Of a stretch of 64,000 nucleotides of DNA, positions 55,547 through 64,000 are shown one piece after another. The DNA is from Rhabditoides inermis (taxonomy: Eukaryota; Nematoda; Chromadorea; Rhabditida; Rhabditidae), in the NCBI GenBank assembly GCA_963966185.1, contig CAWZYM010000195.1, positions 234,501 through 298,500 on the forward strand, read 5' to 3'. Within the stretch, counting starts at the first letter, position 1. Each line of letters starts with the position of its first letter. The translations under genes and the position numbers were made by a program. Under the pieces are notes generated by a model. The model saw only the letters and a program-made list of their open reading frames with translations, was not told the origin of the DNA and ran no database searches.

Positions 55547-56080
55547 CTCTCGCTCTCTCGTACTCACTCGCTCTTCTCTCGTGCCGATTTGAGTGCTCCT
55601 CGAAGGGGTGTGCACCGGCGACAGACTCGCCACCAGATCCACTATCGACTTCCACATGAGTCGTTCCATCATCACAGTCCGCCTCCGCAGACGCCACTTG
55701 GAACCCCGGGGGTGTGAAGTCCCCGGCGTTTCACCACGCATCTATCCGGTAACTTCGGATGACACTAAAAGGGAATATATACTCTCTGGAGTAATGCTCT
55801 TAGCAGTTCCGGTTTGTTATAATGTATGTAGTTTTCTATTGTGTGGCATCTTTCGTTCTCTGTCTGTTTCACTCTCACTTCAAGAAAGAACGCAAAAGAA
55901 CGTTTCACCACACCCTGTATTTTGAATGCAAGTGCCTAAATGTTTAACAATCAGATTACATTCATATAATATTACATTTTTATTATGTTTATATTATAAT
56001 ATAGGCTCAATATTCCATTTCATTGAGCTCCTCACGCCATTCAGAGTGACTTGCGGACACTATTGTGATGTAAGCCTTCG
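51130..56080. repeat. Tandem segmental repeat, copy 2
   Basis: Second copy of the segment at 46820-51050, longer because of about 1.4 kb of extra sequence (about 53380-54850). Four short and long minus-strand units with the pattern TTTCAG...(G)GTGAGTG lie at about 48.9-49.6, 50.1-50.8, 52.4-53.1 and 54.9-55.75 kb over the two copies. The best-preserved one reads LTWGDMDVILKGHSAGSGQG on the minus strand (52450-52545). Stops interrupt the others. Confidence 0.7.
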
Positions 56081-56189
56081 CCTCGCCATCGCATGTCGAT
56101 TCGCTTCGAAAAATCGCAATTTCTTTCAAAATCTTGTGTTATTTGGTTTTGTATCGGGTTCAATTTATTCAAATATGCTAGGGTATACA

Positions 56190-57220
56190 CGACTACTAAT
56201 TTATTAGTAATAAATTAGTAATAAAAGAATATTACTGATATATTAGTAATATATCAGTAATAAACCATTTATTACTGATAAAATTTAGTATTAATAAAAA
56301 AGTACGACTAATTTATGAAAGTAATAAATTAGTGATAGATTTTACGAGTAATACAAAGATTATTAGTAATTTATGACTAATTTATTAGTAATAAATTCAA
56401 AATATTGTTTTGGTCCCGCGCAGAAATCCAGAGGGTACTGTCGTTCCCTACATCGTTTCGAAAAGTTTCCTGTTTATTCTTTCTCACATGTTTTTTTTGT
56501 TTGTATGTGAATGTGTTTTTCTCAAAGTTAACTTTTGTTGTTGATCAAAATATATGCATTCCAGCTGTAAATGTGGACATCGCCATCATGCCGTGCGTTT
56601 CCTCCGGCACGAACTTCAGATTCGGATGATGAATAAAGTGGGTTCTTTGAAAAATATTAGTTATTTATGTACATACTAATTTGTATGTAGTGCCTGTCAT
56701 GTTAACATATTATGTTTGCATCATATTGTTCGTTCATGATGATGATGATTGATAATTCATCTTTGCAGTGGGTCCGCTTCGAGACGTCATGTGCTTCGCG
56801 TCATTTCAAGATTTTCAAGTCAAGACGACTGGCTCCAATCAGAAGAAGACGTCGATTTCAAGAACAAGCGACATGCAACATCCCCTGATCCAAGACCCCT
56901 ATTGTTGTGTACATAAATAAACATGTTCATTCATTCTTTGTGGGTTTTTTTTGTAAATTGTGCTTTAATAGAGATTAGTGAATGTATTACGGAAAGGAAA
57001 CGAAAATGAACGCATGATGATTGAAAGAACGGGATCAGCCAGGAAAATTCAATGTCCGCATAGTTCTGTGATATAACGGAATCTGTTGCCATAACTCGGT
57101 AATTTATTAGTAATAAAAATTTATGAATTCATAGAATTTATTAGTAATTTCAATTTACGAATTCGTGACAGACCCTGTCACAGAGTTGTAAATTTTCCTA
57201 ATAAATTAGTAATAAATACT
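56190..57220. repeat. AT-rich near-palindromic ATTAGTAATAAA cluster
   Basis: TTTATTAGTAATAAA and variants recur at about 56199-56290, 56340-56400 and 57100-57215, in both orientations. The spacing is irregular. The intervening 56405-57095 has no supported gene. Confidence 0.7.
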
Positions 57221-58199
57221 TATCAGAGTGTATATGTGATTTTGTGAAATGAAATAGTTCAGTGTGTACTCACTTTTTGTTGTATTTGGTCGATGTTTCG
57301 TTTCTGTTTCATTCGATTGGCATACATGATTATCTCATTGTGAAGAGAGAGCGGCACATGCTGTTTCTTCTTTCTTATTTCTTTGCCTGTCTCTCTTCTT
57401 CTATATTAAGAAAATATACTGTGTTCATGTTGGCATGAAGCCATTAGTTCTCTAGTCAACTTAGTCTGATGTACGTGTTTATCTCCCTTATTTTGTTTAT
57501 GTGTATGCACTAATTGTGATTGTGTGTTTTATATTATATATTTTGTGAGTCATTGCCTATTTTATTTTATTCATAGCGGAGAGCGACGGAGAGCTGAAAA
57601 GCGCTCTCCGGTTAGCTTGTGTCGGCCAACTCGCCTCAAGCAACGCTCTGCCGCGATTCGGTCAGCATGCATGTATGTATCATTCATCATACAATTCCTT
57701 TGTTTGTTGTGAGTCGTTAAGTGATTTAATCATGAATTCCCTGTTACTTTTTGACAATTCAAGTTGTTTGGATGCCAATCTCCTTATCCAACCCTTTACA
57801 CGAGTCAGATCGCTCGCTGTCTGACCACTCGGTGATCAACAATCACAATTTGCCCTCACGCGCAGAATTTAGCATCATGCTGAAAGTTGTAAATTTGAGC
57901 GAGAAAAAAACACTGCGATCGCGTGCGTGATTTTCAACAATTTTCAGTCGTCTCTCGCAATATGAAATTGAACAAGTAAACTAGCCCGCCGGCGGCCACA
58001 CTAGTTCCTCGGGACTCGGTCATTTGTGCATATCAACGCAATTGCGCAATGCATAAGTAATATTAATATATACTTGTAACGTATGCAATATTACTTGCGT
58101 TGCGTAGTTGTGTTTCGTACACCTGCGCCAATTTCAAATGGTCATGTATGATGCACACGCGTGCATTCCCCCCCCCCTCACCTCGTTTTCTCTTACAGA
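57221..58199. other. Region without recognisable gene
   Basis: Mixed sequence with no supportable frame. Confidence 0.4.
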
Positions 58200-59419
58200 T
58201 GCTGTCTGCTCTGGCCGCCATCTCGAGCTCTCCACGCGCCTTCGCGCCGTCGACTCATCAGCCACTCCGCAGTATCCGCATCACTCGCCCGTCCACTCTT
58301 CAATTGTCTGCCGAGCCCAAGCCGCTATGCCAGTCGCTCCGAGATCCACGTGAGTCTGAAATGCCACTCACCATCCGTACATTTGCTAGTATCACCCCCG
58401 TTGTTTACATGTTTCCAACGCTGGTCTAGTTGATGGTCGTATGAGCTGATGCTGCTCATGGCTGGCGCCTGTCCCCTGTCTCACCCTGTCTCTTGCAGGT
58501 GGTGCGGGGAGTCTTCTCGGCTGACGGCGCTCGATCTGTTCGCTCCGCTCGCGTTACCGACTCCCCATCCAACGCCGATGAGCGTCTCCCTCGCGCTTGT
58601 CTGTTCTGCGTCGCCCTCGCCCGTTCCTGTCGTCTGTCCGGGTATGATCATGAAACCTAAAAGAGCTTACTATATATATATATATATATATCTGCCGCAC
58701 TCACTTGTCTCATGCCGACGCATTCAGGCAACCCTGTCGCGAGGTCCTGCTTCTGCTTCTTCTCCGTGACGGATGACTTCTCGCGTCGTGGGCGTCTCCG
58801 CTTCCGCGGCTGCATCTGTCCGTCCATCGATTGTCTGTCGGTCCACAGTCACTGCTCATCGCGTGGGCTGCTTGTGCTGCTGACCGTGCTCTCCTCTCCA
58901 TCCGAGGTGGGACACCTGTATGATGGTGTTTCATTAGCATTCTCATCCACATCGCTCGTCTCCCCCTGCTTGTCTCACTCACCCTGAATAACTACGTGTA
59001 TATGTAATAGTGTGCCACACGTTGTGTTTACGTTCCCGCCTCTCTCCAGTCTCTGTGGATGGGGCCGTCCGCACCGGCGTCGGCGAGACGAGCATCGCCT
59101 GGTGGCGGCGGCGATCCATGTCGTCCATGATCACCATCCACTCGTCTGCTCCGACGAGGAGGCCCTCGTGCACCAGACGGGAGTGCACCTCCAGCAACAC
59201 CTGCTCCGTCTTCCTCTTCCTCGCCTCCTGCCAATATATTTGTGTTCCCATCAATATTGCATGTACATGTATGTTTCACTTTCAACGTACAAATGCGAGT
59301 GGATGAATCACATTTGTATGTATGCTTCAATGATATTGTTTTCTAATTGTTGTCTAACGATTTCATTATAAATCTTTTTCTAGGCGGCTCGACGAAAATC
59401 GAGGCGAGGCTGCTCTCAG
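58200..59419. other. Exon-like blocks on both strands, unresolved
   Basis: Plus-strand blocks with good splice signals are 58201-58349 (before GTGAGT), 58500-about 58640 (after TTGCAG) and 59385-59424 (after TTCTAG, before GTGAGT). On the minus strand, 59050-59222 follows a TTGGCAG acceptor and reads ARKRKTEQVLLEVHSRLV..., a charged helical stretch that could be an extra 3' exon of the peptidase gene. The two strands cannot both be right throughout, and neither gives a known family. A short (TA)n run lies at 58671-58690. Confidence 0.35.
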
Positions 59420-60757
59420 TCAATGGTGAGTCATTGCCCGGTTCGCTCTTCTTGTGCACTTCGGGTTCTTGTGATTGCGAATGTGATTCCCTCGTTGCTT
59501 TGTTTTCGTATTGTGTTCATTCATCCCCCCTCCTTGTTTTTCTCTGTCTCTCCCAACCTCTCTCAATCGCTGCTCCTCGGCTGGCTGCTCCTCTGCCTGC
59601 CCGTCCACGTGCTGCTGCTGCGCCGGCTCGTTCTGCTGCCGGGGCTGCTCCAGAGCCTGAGCCTGCTCCTCCTCCTCCTCCATTGCCACTCGCCGCGGCA
59701 TGGGTGCGACGTGCAGCTGCGTGAGGTGGAATGGCCGGGCGGCGACACGTCGCCTGTGTATTGTTGTGTTATTGGGATATTCCCTCCCCTTCCCTCCTTT
59801 CTTTCTTCCTCCTCTCCCTCTCTCCCCTCCCCTTTCTTCCTCCCTGCTCCCCATCTCTCTCTCTCCACTCACAATCCGATTGCTTCCGGAACGGCGAGCT
59901 GGGGGCGCTTGGCGTGGACGAGCCTGTTCCACGCCTCGGCCATTTCGGTGGTCGACCGAGGAGAATGCCTAAAAATCCGCCCTTGCCTCTCCTCTCTCTC
60001 CCCCCTCCTCCCTCCCCCTCTCTCTCTCTCTCCTCTCTCTCTCCCCCCCCCCCTCCTCCCTTCCTCTTTCTTACTCACTCTGTCGGGTCCTTGCCGATGG
60101 CGAGCAGGGCGGAGGTGGCAATCGAGAAGAGCCCGCAACTCTCGTTGTCGGACTGCTGCATCGCTGCCCCCTCCAGCAGGAACTCGGCGTCGTCGCCGAA
60201 GGCGCGGCGCAGCACGGCAGCCCACTCGGCAGACTGCAACACGCCCGCATTATTTCATCCCCCTCGATCCTCTCTCTCTCCCCCCCCCCCCTCTCTCTCT
60301 CTTTCTCTCTCTCTCCCCTCTCTCTTCCCTTCCTCTCTTCGCACCCTGTACGACTCCACAGCGTTCACGGAGTCGAACACAACCGCCTGCCTGGTGGCCG
60401 CGGTCCAGCGAACGGCCACGTAGTGGCCCTGGCTGTCGATGGCCCCCCTGGCCGCGTAGCGCGTTGCTTCATCCACGTAGGGCAAGTGCATCTGCAACAA
60501 TCTTCCCTATCACCATTCTCGCCTCTCTCTTCCCTGTTCCTCTCTGTGCGTGACTCTTCACTCTCCACTCACCACTTTGCACAAGTCTCCCTCGAGAAGA
60601 AGCGACCACTCGTCAGCCAACTGGGAGAAAATGCCGAACACTGGCACGCCCACAACCTCGTTCTCCCTTGCGCGCGAGATCGCGGCGACGGCCTCCTCGA
60701 TCTGGTCCGACGTCAACTGAAATGCGCATCTCTCACTTCTCATTCTCTCTCTCTCTT

Positions 60758-60815
<58 letters not shown>

Positions 60816-61111
60816 TCCTCCGCCTTATCCCTCGTACGCACCTGTGTGCCGGCCACGATGTGGAGGCGTGTCTGTCGGGGCGAGTTGGGAGATGCAGATC
60901 TCCATGCAAGGGGCGAAGAGGGGGACGGAGAGTGGCCTCGGCGCATGGCCCGTACCTCCACTGTCTCCATCACCTCCTCTTCCTGCTCCTGCTCCTGCTC
61001 CTGCTCCTGTTCCTCCATCACCATCGGCTCCTCGGCCTGCTGCGAGTGCTGGGTGCGAGGGTCGCGCTGCGACATCTTCAAAGCTGACAGATCCTCCTCG
61101 TCGAGCACTGT
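59420..61111 (-). CDS. C48 (Ulp1-like) cysteine peptidase, six exons, N-terminus open
   Basis: Minus-strand exons 60842-61111, 60573-60716, 60345-60491, 60079-60233, 59873-59968 and 59420-59753 join in one frame (381 codons to a TGA at 59420) with GT/AG introns. A SUMO/ubiquitin-like-protease catalytic set is visible. His (about residue 161) is in DSQGHYVAVRW, Asp (about 179) in VVFDSVN, Gln (about 213) in MQQSDNES, and Cys (about 220) in ESCGLF. The N-terminal 90 residues contain a run of Glu-Gln (EQEQEQEQEEE). The C-terminal exon is Glu/Gln-rich (EEEEEQAQALEQPRQQ). The first exon starts at an acceptor, so the true start lies upstream and was not found. Such peptidases are encoded by host genes and also by DNA transposons (Mavericks, some MULEs); context cannot decide. 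Confidence 0.7.
60738..60818. repeat. (CT)n run inside a peptidase intron
   Basis: CT dinucleotides with a few CTTT interruptions, lying in the intron between the first two peptidase exons. Confidence 0.75.
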
Positions 61112-63999
61112 CTGAAAGCACGCCCATTACACTCTCGCTCCCCTTTCTTCCTCAATAGCTTCTCTCTCCCTCCATCTCTTTCTCTCTCCCTCCCTCTTTC
61201 CCTCCCTCTCTCCCTCCCTCTCTCCCTCCCTCTCTCTCCTCTTTCCTTCTTCTCTCTCGTCAGATGCAATGTTCATGTTATGTTCCTTTTATAAACACTG
61301 CTTTGACTTTCATGTTGTATGGGGGGTACGTTTGCGGCATTTTGTTAGTGTATGTTGAGTTGTTGATGTATATGTTGTCGTTAACGTGTTCGTTATCCAG
61401 GAAGAGGCGACTCGGCGACTCGGTCGGGCGCGCAACGACCGCGACCGCGACTGGCAACCGACAGCGGCCTCGGACAGCAATCGCCACGTCATGGTAAACA
61501 CGTGTTCAACCTTCTAACCTTTAGCCACATCACACCCATTTCGATTGCGATTCGTTTCTCGACGGTTTCAATTTGTTTGTGGAATGTGATGTGGGTTGTG
61601 TCTGGCCGTGTTGATAGCGACTGTTTCAGCGGCAGCTACTCCTCCATCTCTCTGTCTCGAGTGGAGAGGGGCGAGAGACTCGTATCGAAGCGGCCGTCGC
61701 GGCGAAGGGAAGGGAGAACGCGCGGCGAGGGTATGCACTCACTCCGCACATCGCATCCAACTATCAACGCGACTCTTGTCCACATATGCTTCTCGTTTGT
61801 ATTGATTTGTCTCATATTTCTCACCTCACGTGATGTGTGTTGTGTGTGCAGTGTGATGTGATATGTGTTTTGAGTGTGTGTATTCGAGTGTGACTGCAGC
61901 TACTGCCGTGTCAGCTGGTTGTGGAGGGCGTCAGTGTGGCAGGGAGCGTATGTCTTCGACCGCTCGTATCCATCGATCGAGGTGGGTGAGCGAGCCACGT
62001 TGCCGGCTCTTCTTCTTCCTCCCTTCATCACCTTCTCCCATTCAGATGGGCTGTGAATGGGACATGGGACAAGCAAGAACCATCGGAACGACGTGTTTCG
62101 TGTGTGCAATCAGCTTGCATCGAAGCGCTAAGGTAACATCTCTTCGCGATTCGTGATTTCCTTGATTACCAGCTTCGACTATCAGTTTTCGTATGGTCTG
62201 TTTTCGAGGAATGTGGTAGAAAGGAGAAATTGCGTAGCCAGGGGAGAGGATACGCGCAGAGCGGGAGGGAGAGGGCGAGGCGGTAGCAGCGGCGACGCTA
62301 CGCTTGCCTGCTCCCTCGTCTCCCTCTGTGGAGTGGTCAGACGACGAGCCGAAGAAGGGAGAGCCGGGTGCAACTAGCGACGCGTGGAGTAGGGATGACG
62401 AAGGAGAAGCTGCGGCGCAAAAGGTCGACTCTGTGTGAGTAGAGCAGAGCGAAATCCCGAAACCCGAAGGAATGGAGTGGAGAGGAAAAATGAAGCTTGG
62501 CAGGCCTCTTGGTGCACCTCCCGTGCCCATCTCTTCCTCCGCCAGACGAACCTCGCTGTATATGTCGAGTCGAGTAGATAAACAAATTGTCATAATGTTC
62601 TATTTGATTCGTCATAAATAGGATGATTGTGATTCTGTTTTACTATCAGTGTTTGTTTCAGGGCAGTCATCGGTGCGCCAGGGCTCGAAGGACGTGCTCG
62701 TCGATCACGACTCGTAGTGTGGGGGAGGGTCGGGCTCTCCCTCTGACTGCCGATCCCAACCCAACTCGCAGCCGCCTCTCTCGTCTCCACGTCAGCGATG
62801 CTCATTGGCGAGGTATTAGGTGCTGCATTGTTCCTATGTTCCACTACCTATTCGACTGATCGAACGTGCTATAGTGTTTCGTGTTGTTGTGTATTAAGCT
62901 GATCGGAACTGATCGCATTATCTTTTTAGGAGCGGTGCGCCATCATCCGACCCCTCCCACTCCCACACTTGCGCAGAGGGACGAATCGGTGAGGTCGGTA
63001 AAGATCAAGGTTTCCGTCTTCATTCTATGAAAGAAAGAGGGTGAGGCAAAGCGAGTCGAGAGTGCGACTGCGCGCCCACTATGTGTGTCTGACTGTCTGA
63101 CTCTACCGTCGACGTCTTCAGTCTCCGAATGCGCGTGTAGCAATTACATTTGTTCGAGTTGCAATAAAGTGCATTCATTATTATAATATGGGAACATAAT
63201 AATAGCAATGCGTGCGCTTAGTCCGTCGTGCACTGAGAGTGGTGATGGCCGCTCGTGTTGTCATGATGCTCATGGACGTGCAGATTGAGGTGGGACGGGT
63301 GCCAGATCAACGGAGCATGAGGCTGTGTGGCGTTGCGGACAAGACAGTGGGCGAGGAGTGAGATTGATGAGGACGACGTGGACGACTGCGCGCCCACTAC
63401 CTGCCCCTCGCACATGCGCCAGCCTATCCACCTCTCTGCGTTCCTCGGCGTGGCTCGCGCAATCCACTATGTATTCCTTTCTGTGCACTTGTTTTGTCTA
63501 CGCCATGTATATAGAAATAAATGTGTACACTTGTCGCGCTGTTCTGCGGAAGAAACCAGCATGTCATCTTAGATTGGAAGAAACTGTTGGCGTGAATATG
63601 TGTCTATGACAGCACAGGTTTCAGGTGCGTTGATGAGGCGAGTGGCGAGTATGGAATCGGTGTGCTTCGTGGTGGGCCGCTTTCTCGACCCCTCATCCCT
63701 TCCCCTCCATTGCCTCCCGTAAAGACCGTCGATTCCGCGGTGAGCACGCATCATGCCACGAAAATCGAGGTACTAACCGTAGACATAGACAGCGTAGTAC
63801 ACAATGTTCCTATCTGGTATTAGCAGGGCGCTGGTCAGGCGATCGAAAGAGTGCACGTCACATTCTGCTGAATGGGGAGAAGGGAGCGGTGGAAGACTGG
63901 CATGTCGACATGATCACGTGTGGCGGACGACTTCTCCAATTCGGTTCACACCGGTGAAGGAGCATTGGTGGAGCAGCGACAGATGTGGACGAACATGGC
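61112..63999. other. Right end of the window, no supported gene
   Basis: CT-rich to 61260. An exon-like plus-strand block at 61382-61495 (after CAG, before GTAAAC) is Arg/Thr-rich. Other GC-rich blocks at 61660-61735, 62215-62400 and 62660-62860 alternate with AT-rich spacers in the same style as 46-56 kb. No domain recognised on either strand. Confidence 0.35.
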
Positions 64000-64000
64000 A

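Overview
The window looks like nuclear DNA of a nematode, probably rhabditid/diplogastrid-like, though I cannot name a species. Evidence: a nematode-type 28S rRNA, dozens of introns of about 40-60 nt ending in TTTCAG, and small exons in genes that resemble nothing bacterial. Most of the window is repeats and mobile DNA, with one large family of secreted cysteine-rich proteins in several broken or inverted copies.

Layout. 1-2590: the 3' part of a 28S rRNA gene, interrupted by about 0.87 kb of foreign, structured sequence in place of the most conserved part of domain IV. 2591-3618: spacer with ten copies of a 20-bp repeat. 3619-5862 and 18907-19140: the two halves of a dead cysteine-rich gene copy. 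They are split by a 5'-truncated non-LTR retrotransposon (5863-7452) and by an 11.3-kb LTR element (7532-18843) that landed in a TA run. The LTR element carries gag-protease, then, in place of the expected RT/RNase H/integrase, an 11-exon SF1 (UPF1-like) helicase gene and a spliced basic ORF. 20261-21543: a partial spliced minus-strand gene with a PAVTIC motif. 22950-23097: a 21-bp minisatellite.

23600-31020 is a large inverted repeat centred near 27345. Its left arm holds a truncated dead copy of the cysteine-rich gene on the minus strand. Its right arm starts the long copy on the plus strand (28266-36819). That gene has a signal sequence and about 12 two-exon modules, and one intron holds a second, coding-poor LTR element with identical LTRs (32071-34949). 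Its last exon is broken by a TA-repeat frameshift. A second inverted repeat (36607-40183) holds a minus-strand copy of the last two exons whose frame is open.

40184-63999 is rich in GA/CT runs. It holds a 305-bp higher-order repeat (41127-42030), an approximately 4.5-kb segment present twice in tandem (46.8-51.05 and 51.13-56.1 kb), AT-rich near-palindromes (56.1-57.2 kb) and a minus-strand, six-exon C48/Ulp1-like cysteine peptidase gene (59420-61111). I see no confident single-copy housekeeping gene. All calls are from reading the sequence; no database search was run.
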